DNA of 64,000 bases from Iocasia fonsfrigidae (GCF_017751145.1 NZ_CP046640.1:3862494-3926493), one strand, 5' to 3'; shown: positions 23,948 through 32,757, counted from the first letter of the stretch. The notes: generated from the letters alone by a model not told the origin. Numbers and translations are program-made.

Positions 23948-26554
23948 CTAACCATTTTCAACTGTAATTTCATATTGATCAAAAGAATCATCAGGATGAG
24001 GCTGCCACACTAATTCAACTTTATCAGCAAACCAAGTAATCCTATCCCATTCAATTACACCAGGTGAACCTGCTATAATTTCAACAGTATCTTCATCACT
24101 TAATTCAGCTTCATTTCCGCTATTATCGACAATAGACACTTTATAAGAATACTCACTACCGTATTCTACTGTAGTATCTATATAAGAATTAGTTCTATAA
24201 TCAACACTATCAATTATTGTATAAGTTGATTCTTCAGCTGGTTTACGGTAAATATTATAATGACTTAAATCATATTGAGAACTCTTATTCCAGGATATTT
24301 CAACTCTACTTCCTTTTGTTGATGCCTTTAATAATAAGGCATTAACTCCTGTTACTTTATTAAGTGTTATAAAATCACTTGGTTCTCCATTATTAATACC
24401 GTTTAAAGCTGGATTACCATCAGCTGTATATTCCCAATTGCTGGCCTGTGCCTGCTCTAATTTCAATTCCATTTCCCATTTACCATTTTTAAATCCATGT
24501 TTAATTTCTTTTATAAAAAAGTCATTATCTATATCTCTATTTTTTTGATGAACATGTACTTTATCCATCAATTCTAAAAAAGGCAATGGTTTTGTTTTGA
24601 TTGTTAATACTGATTTAGGAGTAGAATATTGATATAGTAAATATTTAGCAAGTTTCTTTAATTCAGTCTCTGATGAAATATAATCTAATTCAATATCAGA
24701 CATTTCATATTTACCATATGCTTCTATACTCGGTTGATCAGCTTCTGTTATTTCAATTACATTACTTCTCTGTAAAGGTTCTCCTACTAATATTGGAGTG
24801 TTTTTAGTATCTTCTCTATTAAGTAAATAACCATACAACTCAATAGGTCTATCAGTTTTATTAGTTATTTTAACTTTTACATTTTTTTGGTCTTCATAAA
24901 TTTTTTGTTCAAAATCAAGTGAAATATCATCTGGATCAGAGATGTTTTGACCTATATCATCTAAATACTTAATAAATAGAGCTTTTTTAAATGTCTGAAT
25001 AAAAATATGTGAAGCTTTTTCAGATAAAATAGTATTACCATTAGGATCTATAATCTCAACCAATAATTCTTTAAAAAGTCTCCAGAAAATAATATTTTCT
25101 GATGGGACTAAAGAAGTTTTTATTGTATAATTACCTGTTGTAGGAATATTAATATGCCCATCTTTTTGAACAGCACGTTCTTCGGAACCTACAATATTAC
25201 TTATTCGCCAGTTGATAACTACTCCGGCTTGCAAATAAAATTGTTTTTCACTTTTTCCTGTAAGCATAAATTCTTTTTCTATAAAAGAATAATCAATTTG
25301 TTGATTATCATCAGAAAATCTAGCTAATAAATTCAATGGTTCTATATTTACTGCTGGATCATCTAAATGAATAATAAATTCTCTTATACCATGTGGGGCT
25401 AATTTATTAAAATAAAATTGATATTTAACTCTTAAGGTATCTGTATCTGCAATTTCTAGTTCCCCATGTGCTGCTTCAAAAGCTATTACTCCTTTATCAT
25501 AATCAGAAGAAGCTAGTCCCCCATTAAGGATATAGTTAGTATCTGTATTTATATCATATACACTTATACTCCCTGGAATAATAGGAGTATTTTTAGTTGC
25601 TTGTTCAGTGGTTTCGCCTTCTGGTACATATGTTAGTTGCAATTCATATCTTTGCTTATCATTACTCCAAACTATATCACTCCCGGAATATTCTTCTTGT
25701 ACTTCTGTTTCTTCTTCTGCTCCAGTCCAGATAGCTTGTCTGGCTTGTTTTATTAATGGTTGAGATGTTAATTTAACTTGATTATATAAGTTAGTACTCT
25801 TATATTCCTCTGTTATTTCAAATATATTTTCATCATAAGCCTCATTATCTGTAGAAAAAGTATATACAGCAGCTTGTTCCCCTTCATAATCGGGAGATAT
25901 TCTGGTTTTTAAATAGAATGTACCATTTTCTATATAGACATCTGCCCAAATACTTTTTGCTAAATCCTGGATAGCCTCCCACATATTTTTATCTTCAAAG
26001 CTATCACTAATTGTAGTTGTGGTTCGATCAATTGTGTTATCTGTATAATTAATTCCTACAATATCTAACCATTCTTTGATAATTTCTTCTCTGAGGTAAT
26101 TATAATAAAATTTATCTGGACACTCTTCATTCTGTAAAATACTAATATAGTCCTTCATTTTTAATGTCGCTTCATATTTATTAAAACTTGGTTTAATTTC
26201 TTGAACATAGCCATCAAATAATAATATTTCATTTTCTGCTAAAGTATTATCAGCTATACCTGCTCTTATTTCAGAAAAAGAATTAGGAACTACATTTCCA
26301 GCAAATTTACCAGAAAGGTTTTTCGGGGAAAAATCTTCATTTGAATTATCTAGTATAACTGTAGCTGTATCAACTACATTAACACCTAAATCTCCTTCTA
26401 ATTTCTTAGAAATTGTTACAGATTTTATATAATCACTAATATCTTCATTTTCATTAAAAGCACCATCTTTATCCCAATCAACTTGTTGTTTTAACTTAAT
26501 TTTATAATTATCACTTTCTAATCTCTCTAAAAATCCGGAATCTATTTGTTTCAA
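23948..26554 (-). CDS. Tail hub / tail-tip protein (J-like), N-terminal part
   Basis: An 868-residue protein. The first ~500 residues resemble the hub of tail tips: KQQVDWDKDGAFNENEDISDYIKSVTI, VVDTATVILDNSNEDFSP, then EAIQDLAKSIWADVYIENGTFYLKTR. Residues ~740-830 form a full fibronectin-III domain (VEISWNKSSQYDLSHYNIYRK ... YSYKVSIVDNSGNEAELS), and a second Fn3 starts (ITWFADKVELVWQPHPDDSFDQY) but stops at EITVENG. The missing half of that domain opens the 578-residue protein 6.6 kb downstream. It would cap the tail tube and carry the fibres. Confidence 0.75.
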   Translation of the reverse strand: MKQIDSGFLERLESDNYKIKLKQQVDWDKDGAFNENEDISDYIKSVTISKKLEGDLGVNVVDTATVILDNSNEDFSPKNLSGKFAGNVVPNSFSEIRAGIADNTLAENEILLFDGYVQEIKPSFNKYEATLKMKDYISILQNEECPDKFYYNYLREEIIKEWLDIVGINYTDNTIDRTTTTISDSFEDKNMWEAIQDLAKSIWADVYIENGTFYLKTRISPDYEGEQAAVYTFSTDNEAYDENIFEITEEYKSTNLYNQVKLTSQPLIKQARQAIWTGAEEETEVQEEYSGSDIVWSNDKQRYELQLTYVPEGETTEQATKNTPIIPGSISVYDINTDTNYILNGGLASSDYDKGVIAFEAAHGELEIADTDTLRVKYQFYFNKLAPHGIREFIIHLDDPAVNIEPLNLLARFSDDNQQIDYSFIEKEFMLTGKSEKQFYLQAGVVINWRISNIVGSEERAVQKDGHINIPTTGNYTIKTSLVPSENIIFWRLFKELLVEIIDPNGNTILSEKASHIFIQTFKKALFIKYLDDIGQNISDPDDISLDFEQKIYEDQKNVKVKITNKTDRPIELYGYLLNREDTKNTPILVGEPLQRSNVIEITEADQPSIEAYGKYEMSDIELDYISSETELKKLAKYLLYQYSTPKSVLTIKTKPLPFLELMDKVHVHQKNRDIDNDFFIKEIKHGFKNGKWEMELKLEQAQASNWEYTADGNPALNGINNGEPSDFITLNKVTGVNALLLKASTKGSRVEISWNKSSQYDLSHYNIYRKPAEESTYTIIDSVDYRTNSYIDTTVEYGSEYSYKVSIVDNSGNEAELSDEDTVEIIAGSPGVIEWDRITWFADKVELVWQPHPDDSFDQYEITVENG

Positions 26555-26571
26555 ACAACCTCACCTCCTTC

Positions 26572-26916
26572 CTAAATAACCTCCCACATTTCCATTTCCC
26601 AATAATAAGTTTCTTCCTCACCTTCCTCTCTGTCATAATTCACACCATTAATAGGGATAATGACCGTATATTCATTACCTTCATTATCAAGCAAAGTCAA
26701 ATTAGAAGGGTCCTCCCCTCTATTTAATGATAGCAGATATAGCAGATTGCCAAACATCGAAGGAGATAATCCTTCAATTTTAAGTTGAAAATTATAATAT
26801 TTATTAATATTTTGAGTATGAACTTTTCCACTGAAACTCCTTTGCGTATTACCTATCTCTCTATACTTTTTTTCAAATTTTGTAGGTTCAAAAAAATAGT
26901 TATTTATTTGTATCAA
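26572..26916 (-). CDS. Minor tail protein (distal-tail-like)
   Basis: A 114-residue all-beta protein: MIQINNYFFEPTKFEKKYR, KYYNFQLKIEGLSPSMFG, DNEGNEYTVIIPINGVNY and YYWEMEMWEV. Its place between the tape-measure and hub genes is that of lambda gpM or a truncated distal-tail (Dit) protein, which forms a ring at the tube end. It is much shorter than full Dit (~200 residues), so only the ring half would be present. Confidence 0.65.
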   Translation of the reverse strand: MIQINNYFFEPTKFEKKYREIGNTQRSFSGKVHTQNINKYYNFQLKIEGLSPSMFGNLLYLLSLNRGEDPSNLTLLDNEGNEYTVIIPINGVNYDREEGEEETYYWEMEMWEVI

Positions 26917-26930
26917 AATTCATACCCTCC

Positions 26931-28886
26931 TTAATTACCTTGATTTCTTTCAATAACTTCTCTGATATAAGGTTCCATTGTCACTGCAAAAGCCTGTGCA
27001 TCATCTTCTGAAGCGTTAAACCATACCGTGTCCACTATATAGTTGGAATGATATGTAATATTTGTAGATGAACCGGCACTAAAGGAAGTACTATTATCAA
27101 TATCAGCATTAGTATTAAATCCAAGCAAATCATCTAAATCACCTAAAGCATTTTGTATTTCACTTGCACCTGCTAATATATTTTCTTTCATATAATTAAT
27201 TATATTAGCTTCATCATTAGATATAATCCCATCATTTAATGCTTTACTTATTGTTCCAGCTAATTTATTAACCTGACCTTCTATTGCTTTAGCTTCTATT
27301 AATTTAGTAACTACAGCATCTTGTATAGCCTGTCCTAAAGATTGTTCAAAAGAGGTTCTTAAATCAGCGTAATTAAAGGTGTTTTTAATCGCATCAACCA
27401 ATCCACCGCCAATAGAACTTGCTGTTTCCTGTAGTCGTGCTAATTTTTCTTCCATTTTTTCAAGATTATCATTGGCTTCATCTAATCCATAAGCTTTATA
27501 TTTATGGCCACCCCAAAATTTCCTCCAACCACTAGCTTTATCCTTTATTCTTGCTGATACTTTATTACTTATTATTCCATACTCTTTTAATTTTTCAATT
27601 GCTCTATCTTGTGCCTCATTTACTTTATTAACTTCACTGATATATTCTGTACCAGATACTTTTCCCCATAATGAACTGCCAATACTACCAATAGCACTAA
27701 CCACCATACCTAAAGGATTACCAGTAACAGATAAAGCTGTTCCTATACCTGAAAATAAAGAACTACCTAAACTGCCACCACTGGCATATGTTTCTAAGCC
27801 TGACATAATACCCGTTTGCCAACTATCACTTAAATTTAATTTATTTGTTAAACTTTCTATGCTTTTTTCTAAATCTGCTTTCAACCCTTCATCAGAAAAA
27901 ATATTACTTAAGGCAGGTTTTAAGGAAGCTTTTAATTTCTCTCCAAAATTACCTTCAATTTCAACTGAATCAAACTCATCTATTATACTATTTAATATAG
28001 TCCCCAGCGGATTACCACTGGTTGTTAGACTAGCTCCAATACCTGAAAATAAAGAACTACCTACACTGCCGCCACTGGCATATGTTTCTAAGCCTGACAT
28101 AATACCTGTCTGCCAGCTATCACTTAAATTTAATTTGTTTGTAAAACTTTTTATACTTTTTTCTAAATCTGCTTTCAAATTTTCATCAGAAAAAATATTA
28201 CTTAAGGCGGGTTTTAAGGCAGCTTTTAATTTCTCTCCAAAATTACCTTCAATTTCAACTGAATCAAACTCATCTATTATACTATTTAATATAGTCCCCA
28301 GCGGATTACCACTGGTTGTTAGACTAGCTCCAATACCTGAAAATAAAGAACTACCTACACTGCCACCACTGGCATATGTTTCTAAACCTGCCATAATACC
28401 TGTTTGCCAGCTATCACTTAAATTTAATCTATTTGTTAAACTTTCTATACTTTCTTCTAAATCTGCTTTTAAACCTTCAGTAGAAAAAATATTACTTAAA
28501 ACATTCCTTGAGGCAGGTTCTAAGGCAGCTTTTAACTTCTCCCCAAAATCACCTTCAATCTTAACTGAATTAAACCCATCTATTATACCATTCAATACTG
28601 CTTCTTTCATGCCAACTTGTATTTTATCTTTATATATACCTAATTCAATTAATATTTTTTCAATCTGTTTTTCATCCAGACCAGTTAATCCAGCTATCCA
28701 GGAATTTAATAAATTTCTAACAGCTTTACTCTCTTGTTTTACTAGATTTTCATTTGCTTTATAAAGGGTATTTACGTCCTTTAAAATATTTTCAACTTCT
28801 TCTACTTTATTAATTAAGTTATCAAATGATTGCAGTGTTTCATTTATATCTAATTTAGTATCTATACTTAATTCATAATTGTTTAT
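26931..28886 (-). CDS. Tape-measure protein with three internal repeats and a non-standard start
   Basis: From the first ATG (28610) the protein has 559 residues, but the frame continues upstream without a stop for 92 codons (NYELSIDTKLDINETLQSF...IQVG) to an ATA at 28884-28886, which is placed ideally after the ribosome site AGAGGTGA (28892-28899); no ATG, GTG or TTG lies in the extension. Residues 9-306 (numbered from the ATG) are three ~98-residue near-identical repeats with LNLSDSWQTGIM, GLETYASGGS and GIGASL. The glycine-rich hydrophobic stretches and the coiled C-terminus are typical of proteins that set tail length. The full frame would be about 651 residues. Confidence 0.7.
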   Translation of the reverse strand: MNNYELSIDTKLDINETLQSFDNLINKVEEVENILKDVNTLYKANENLVKQESKAVRNLLNSWIAGLTGLDEKQIEKILIELGIYKDKIQVGMKEAVLNGIIDGFNSVKIEGDFGEKLKAALEPASRNVLSNIFSTEGLKADLEESIESLTNRLNLSDSWQTGIMAGLETYASGGSVGSSLFSGIGASLTTSGNPLGTILNSIIDEFDSVEIEGNFGEKLKAALKPALSNIFSDENLKADLEKSIKSFTNKLNLSDSWQTGIMSGLETYASGGSVGSSLFSGIGASLTTSGNPLGTILNSIIDEFDSVEIEGNFGEKLKASLKPALSNIFSDEGLKADLEKSIESLTNKLNLSDSWQTGIMSGLETYASGGSLGSSLFSGIGTALSVTGNPLGMVVSAIGSIGSSLWGKVSGTEYISEVNKVNEAQDRAIEKLKEYGIISNKVSARIKDKASGWRKFWGGHKYKAYGLDEANDNLEKMEEKLARLQETASSIGGGLVDAIKNTFNYADLRTSFEQSLGQAIQDAVVTKLIEAKAIEGQVNKLAGTISKALNDGIISNDEANIINYMKENILAGASEIQNALGDLDDLLGFNTNADIDNSTSFSAGSSTNITYHSNYIVDTVWFNASEDDAQAFAVTMEPYIREVIERNQGN

Positions 28887-29059
28887 TTAAATCACCTCTT
28901 TCTACATCATCTCTCTTAACCATTTCCTTATCTACCCTCAAAGCTTAATCTTTATTGACTTACAAGTAAAATGTCGGTGTTTTTTCTTAATACATTCATA
29001 AAACGTAAGTAAGACCATGATTAAGAGGAAATGTTACAATAAAAGGGATAGAAAATTGA

Positions 29060-29293
29060 TTATCTAGCCCTTTTATTCTGTTTTTCTGACATTTGCTTAT
29101 GTATCCTTGCTTCTCTTTCATTATCTAACATTAATTTCATAAGCAAATCTGCTTTAGTTTGAATATCTAACTTATCCCAATCCAAGGGACTAAGGGAGTA
29201 CTTTTCCCAACAGCTAATCACTTGATATCTTATGGAAACCCCATCTTCGATATTTCCTGTTTTATTTTTAAGACTTAAAAGTCGTTTTCTGGC
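29060..29293 (-). CDS. Tail assembly chaperone frameshift extension (GT-like)
   Basis: This 77-codon frame has no start codon of its own in a useful place. It joins the preceding 170-residue chaperone by a -1 slip on A_AAA_AAG (29293-29299), giving a product of about 242 residues. The extension reads ARKRLLSLKNKTGNIEDG, then a helical region with YQVISCWEKYSLSPLDWDKL and a charged end KQMSEKQNKRAR. It sits just before the tape-measure gene, the place of the lambda T reading frame. Such GT proteins wrap the tape measure and recruit tube subunits during assembly. Confidence 0.85.
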   Translation of the reverse strand, partial: ARKRLLSLKNKTGNIEDGVSIRYQVISCWEKYSLSPLDWDKLDIQTKADLLMKLMLDNEREARIHKQMSEKQNKRAR

Positions 29294-29787
29294 TTTTTTA
29301 ATTGACCACCAAGTGAATTTAACTCAAAACCTTTATTTACTATATTAATTACATCCATAAATCTTAATGTGCTCTTCAGTATTTCTATTCCTTCTTCAAC
29401 TGTTTTACCAGGTCTTTCTTCCGGAATAATAAATTCATATGCTAATCTCAATTTTTTCTTTTCTTCAATAGGTTTGCTTTTTTCTTCCCATTTTTTAATT
29501 TTTTCTTTCGCTTCTGGTTTAGAATTAAATGCCTTATATTTTTCATCACCATTAGGGACTTCAATATTCATACTTCTTCCATCATTTAATTTAATTAAAA
29601 TATTAGGTTTCTTAGGTTTTAATTCATCAAATTGTTCAATAATTTTCTGAACTATATCAACATCAACGAACTGAACGGTAATTTCCCCTTCAACACCGCC
29701 AAAATCAACTGCTATACTTTCCTTAATCTCTTCCTTTTTACCCTTCAAGTTTTCCCATAAATTTTTACCCCTTAAGACCTGGCCCAT
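29275..29787 (-). CDS. Tail assembly chaperone (G-like)
   Basis: A 170-residue soluble protein with KKEEIKESIAVDFGGVEGEITVQFVDVDIVQKI and a helical C-terminal half (EEGIEILKSTLRFMDVINIV). It lies between the tube gene region and the tape measure and carries the -1 slippery heptamer at its last six codons (LKKPENDF end), the hallmark of lambda-G-type chaperones. Both the short and the extended products are expected. A small palindrome GACTTTTAAGTC follows the slip site and could stimulate shifting. Confidence 0.82.
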   Translation of the reverse strand: MGQVLRGKNLWENLKGKKEEIKESIAVDFGGVEGEITVQFVDVDIVQKIIEQFDELKPKKPNILIKLNDGRSMNIEVPNGDEKYKAFNSKPEAKEKIKKWEEKSKPIEEKKKLRLAYEFIIPEERPGKTVEEGIEILKSTLRFMDVINIVNKGFELNSLGGQLKKPENDF

Positions 29788-29807
29788 TTTAAAATCCTCT
29801 CCCTTTT

Positions 29808-30563
29808 TTAGTAATTTCTTGTTATAATCTTAATTCCATTACCAGATATAGTATCTTTAAATATATCATTGGGATTATTAAAAGCTTTTTGTTCTACCTT
29901 ATCAAATATAACTCCTATTAAATATTTCCATTCTCCATAATAAATGTCTTCGTTATGACAATAATATGAGATTCTATATTCATTATTTGTATCTATCCAC
30001 TTGGTAGATAATTTACTTATACTAAAATCATATTTTATATTGTTAACTTTTCTTTGTTTGGTTTTATTGCTATAATATGGTTTGTTTTCATTATAGCTTT
30101 TATTTTCAACTATACTAAATTGCTCAACATAATGTAAATCTTCATTTTCTTGATATTGTTCAAATATAAATTTAACATCTAGATGGCCAGTAAAATCAAA
30201 ATTAAAAGTTGTTATTTCATTTTCCTTTAAAGCTAATAATCCATCTAAAGTAAGATTATTAATAATACTAGTGCCATTGATTTCATAGATTTGTTCTTTA
30301 AAATCCAAAACCATAAGTTGACTAGTCGATAATGAACCAGAAGAAAATGTAATTGTAATTTCTCCATTAGATATACTATTAATAACAGTTGTATCTAAAT
30401 TAGAAATTATTTCTATTCTAATTAACTCTTCTTTATTACCTCTGTTATCTATATCAATATTTCCAGCTAAACTCAATTCATATGTTTCTTCTTTTGGTAA
30501 TAATTTAGATAAACCTATTGTGGCATCATAAGAATTAAAAACGTCTACTATTAAAAACACCAC
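29808..30563 (-). CDS. Tail protein of unknown type between tube and chaperone
   Basis: A 251-residue, strongly beta protein (ETYELSLAGNIDIDNRGNKEELIRIEIISNLDTT, GEITITFSSGSLSTS, TFNFDFTGHLDVKFIFEQYQEN). Start is one of two successive GTG codons after AAAGG. Phage tail gene order would put a tube-associated or second tube-like protein here. There is no signal peptide or membrane helix. I cannot name a family; function inferred from position. Confidence 0.55.
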   Translation of the reverse strand: MVFLIVDVFNSYDATIGLSKLLPKEETYELSLAGNIDIDNRGNKEELIRIEIISNLDTTVINSISNGEITITFSSGSLSTSQLMVLDFKEQIYEINGTSIINNLTLDGLLALKENEITTFNFDFTGHLDVKFIFEQYQENEDLHYVEQFSIVENKSYNENKPYYSNKTKQRKVNNIKYDFSISKLSTKWIDTNNEYRISYYCHNEDIYYGEWKYLIGVIFDKVEQKAFNNPNDIFKDTISGNGIKIITRNY

Positions 30564-30663
30564 CTTTCTTTATAAAAAGAGCTAATAACGGTATAGTAGT
30601 CACTGCATATTACCATACCGTCGTTATAACTTTTACCTACCAACAGCTATTTTAAATGCAGCA

Positions 30664-31137
30664 TTAGGTATAAGTTTTAACCCATGATTCAGTTCCAGCT
30701 GGTTCATCTTTTACAATACTATCATATCTACCAGATATAGTAATATTAAACCCACCCTCATTTGGCACCTCATCAGCAGAAACTTTTCTTAAATTAACAT
30801 TAGTATAATACCTTGCTGGAACCTCGACAGTAGAACCATCTTGAGGAACAATTTCTTCTTTAATTACTAAACCTGCTAAATCTTCATAAGCAAATAATCC
30901 AGAACCATAATCAGCAGGCATTGCCTGGGTAAGTGTTAATGTTTTTTCTGCTCTTATTTTTTTATCACCTTTATATTCAAGACCATCATAAACTGCTTCA
31001 GTATCTTCAGGAATATCAGGAGAAAACCCTTCTCTATGGGTAATTAATTCATATTCCCATGCTGTACCATTATATTTACCAATAGATATTTCTATCTCAT
31101 CACCATAACGTACACCATTATAAAAATCATCTGCCAT
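30664..31137 (-). CDS. Tail tube protein
   Basis: A 157-residue beta-rich protein opening MADDFYNGVRYGDEIEISIGKYNGTAWEYELIT, with EGFSPDIPEDTEAVYDG and a C-terminal FNITISGRYDSIVKDEP. The size and strand pattern fit tube subunits, which form the hollow tail by ring stacking. First gene of the tail operon, behind AAGGGGTTG. No sheath gene lies beside it, which implies a flexible, non-contractile tail. Confidence 0.7.
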   Translation of the reverse strand: MADDFYNGVRYGDEIEISIGKYNGTAWEYELITHREGFSPDIPEDTEAVYDGLEYKGDKKIRAEKTLTLTQAMPADYGSGLFAYEDLAGLVIKEEIVPQDGSTVEVPARYYTNVNLRKVSADEVPNEGGFNITISGRYDSIVKDEPAGTESWVKTYT

Positions 31138-31509
31138 TAACTTTCAACCCCTTTTTATGTTATTAATTTATCTACTAATTCTAAAGCTTTACAGGAAAAT
31201 TAATTAAAATTATTAAGTATTGTATCTCTCACTAAATTTTTTCATAATCTTCTGCTTTTAATAGGTTAAGCATTTTGACCATTATCTTCTACCCCCTTTC
31301 CTCCCGTACTTATAATACAACTTGTCCTTTTTCTTGTGTCTACTTGTTGTTTTAATGCTAAATTCTATTCCATGTTATTTATACCTCATCCAAACCCTCT
31401 ATAAAACAATTTGGCACTATAAAAAATATAATATCACCTCACTCTATTACTATTATTCAACTGAGCATTCTATTTTTCAAGTATTTTTTATTTTTTATTT
31501 AAAATTTAA
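31138..31509. other. Intergenic leader of the tail operon
   Basis: About 370 bases with no convincing gene. On the minus strand a 16-codon frame (MVKMLNLLKAEDYEKI) at 31232-31282 follows AAAGGGGGT and could be a leader peptide. Upstream of it TAGACA and TGTATTATAA-like boxes around 31307-31340 may form a weak promoter, perhaps for the alternative sigma factor. A 63-residue plus-strand frame here looks accidental. Confidence 0.4.
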
Positions 31510-31538
31510 TTGACATTATATTTTTTATGTGTTATTAT
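31510..31538 (+). promoter_or_regulatory. Strong sigma-A promoter
   Basis: TTGACA (31510-31515), 17-base spacer, TATTAT (31533-31538). It directs transcription away from the tail operon, across ~400 bases of leader toward the DUF2292-like gene. AAGGAG at 31558-31563 follows but no standard start codon does; the next in-frame triplet at good spacing is ATA, leading to a 12-residue hydrophobic peptide. Confidence 0.75.
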
Positions 31539-31777
31539 TAATGCAAAATTACTTTTTAAGGAGTAGAACCCATATATTTACTAAATTATCTTATCTTTCT
31601 CTTTAATTAAGATGATTCTATTTTAATTTTAATTAAAATATATTTTAAATAATTTTTAAAATTTATTTATGGCGGAGGGGAGGAATGCTATGCTACTATT
31701 GAAAACATTTATGTTATAATGAAACTCCTGTAAAGTTTTATTTATCAAATAGTGGTAAATAATTAGACAGAAACCCC

Positions 31778-31806
31778 TTTACAAATGCGAATAAAAATAT
31801 TATAAT
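31778..31806 (+). promoter_or_regulatory. Sigma-A promoter upstream of the DUF2292-like gene
   Basis: TTTACA (31778-31783), 17-base spacer, TATAAT (31801-31806). A leader of about 130 bases follows, with a hairpin AGAGGGA / TCCCTCT at about 31884-31911, then the gene. Confidence 0.8.
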
Positions 31807-31941
31807 ATAAGCAAACATATGTATGGACTCTCCCAAATCACCTGGTACAATAGCAGTAACCGTTGAATAAATCACTTTTACAAAGAGGGAATATACTACT
31901 AGATCCCTCTGTCAAATTAATAGTATGAGGAGGATTAATCA

Positions 31942-32082
31942 ATGGAGAAAAATCAAGAACAATTGGAAAGAGTTAAAGAAAATGCAGCAAGGTATCCTTA
32001 TTCAGAGATTGTATTGCAAGTTCATCACGGGCAAATAACAAAAATGGAAACTAAAATTAAGGAGAATTTTTCAAACAAATAA
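31942..32082 (+). CDS. DUF2292 (YezD-like) small protein
   Basis: A 46-residue protein too short for most gene callers. ATG at 31942 follows GAGGAGG at good spacing. The C-terminal half YSEIVLQVHHGQITKMETKI matches the DUF2292 pattern (a strand, then hG.h..h.), a family of ~40-60-residue proteins of unknown function. It has its own consensus promoter and terminator, so it is a complete small unit. Confidence 0.65.
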   Translation: MEKNQEQLERVKENAARYPYSEIVLQVHHGQITKMETKIKENFSNK

Positions 32083-32103
32083 CAGTCCTCTACCTTTTAC
32101 CAT

Positions 32104-32150
32104 AAAGGCAGGATAGACTAAGGGTAATTCCTTTTTCTGTTCTGCTTTTT
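32104..32150 (+). terminator. Terminator of the DUF2292-like gene
   Basis: AAAGGCAGGA pairs (with G-U) with TTCTGCTTTT across a short loop region, and the right arm runs into TTTTT. About 20 bases after the stop. Confidence 0.6.
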
Positions 32151-32382
32151 AATTTGTGTAAAGTAGACAAGCCATTAAGAAAGGAGTGTTGTTAATTCAA
32201 GACAGCTTTGAATGTTGATATGGATAATATTCTTAAAGTACCTAAGAAAATAAATTATTTTTTAATTAAAAAATTAAATATATTTAATGTCACTGGAAAA
32301 AAAAGACTCCAACTCCATAATTTAAATAAAAGATAATATTATTATAAGTAAATAACATGTGTTTAATAATTTAATAGCAAGT
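32151..32382. other. Intergenic stretch between DUF2292-like gene and the repressor
   Basis: AT-rich, about 230 bases. A 38-codon plus-strand frame starts at 32220 (MDNILKVPKKINYF), but the only ribosome site, AAAGGAG at about 32180, is 35 bases away and out of position. I see no convincing gene or terminator for the repressor here. Confidence 0.3.
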
Positions 32383-32757
32383 TTAAGACCTACTTAATAT
32401 TTTAACTGCATTTAATAATTCTTTAGTTGAAACATTACGGAAATATGCTTCTTTGGCAATGTCAAGGAATGGTATAAAATCTTCGTTCTTTAATATAGGG
32501 TCTTTATCGGAATTGATATTTTCTTTATCTTCATCAATTCCATAGAAAAATAATAATGGCACATTTAAAGAACGAGACAAATTATATAATACATAACTAT
32601 TAGGTGTGTTTTTCCCTTTTTCTATTAAAGCTATATAAGAACCAGTACATCCTACTAAATTTGCTAGTTGTTCTAAAGTTAAACCACGTATTTCTCTGTA
32701 ATATTTAACCTTTTTTCCTAATTGTACGGTAAATTTTTCTTTGCTAGTAATTTTCAT
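32383..32757 (-). CDS. XRE-family repressor of the tail locus
   Basis: A 124-residue protein with a Cro/CI-type helix-turn-helix at residues ~10-65: LGKKVKYYREIRGLTLEQLANLVGCTGSYIALIEKG, then SRSLNVPLLFF. The C-terminal ~50 residues have no S24 peptidase motif, so self-cleavage in the SOS response is not expected; induction must use another route such as anti-repressor action or the neighbouring sigma factor. It is divergent from the sigma-like gene and has a consensus promoter whose -35 box overlaps a 14-bp palindrome. Confidence 0.88.
   Translation of the reverse strand: MKITSKEKFTVQLGKKVKYYREIRGLTLEQLANLVGCTGSYIALIEKGKNTPNSYVLYNLSRSLNVPLLFFYGIDEDKENINSDKDPILKNEDFIPFLDIAKEAYFRNVSTKELLNAVKILSRS

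Noticed and set aside
27859..28764. 301-residue plus-strand frame opposite the tape measure
   Set aside because: A long open frame caused by the three tandem repeats on the coding strand; the strand is antisense to a well-supported gene.
13429..31137. R-type (contractile) tailocin
   Set aside because: No sheath, no baseplate wedge or spike proteins were found; the gene order is that of a siphovirus-like tail.
31322..31513. 63-residue plus-strand frame
   Set aside because: Low-complexity hydrophobic translation of AT-rich intergenic DNA, without a ribosome site; overlaps the tail-operon leader.
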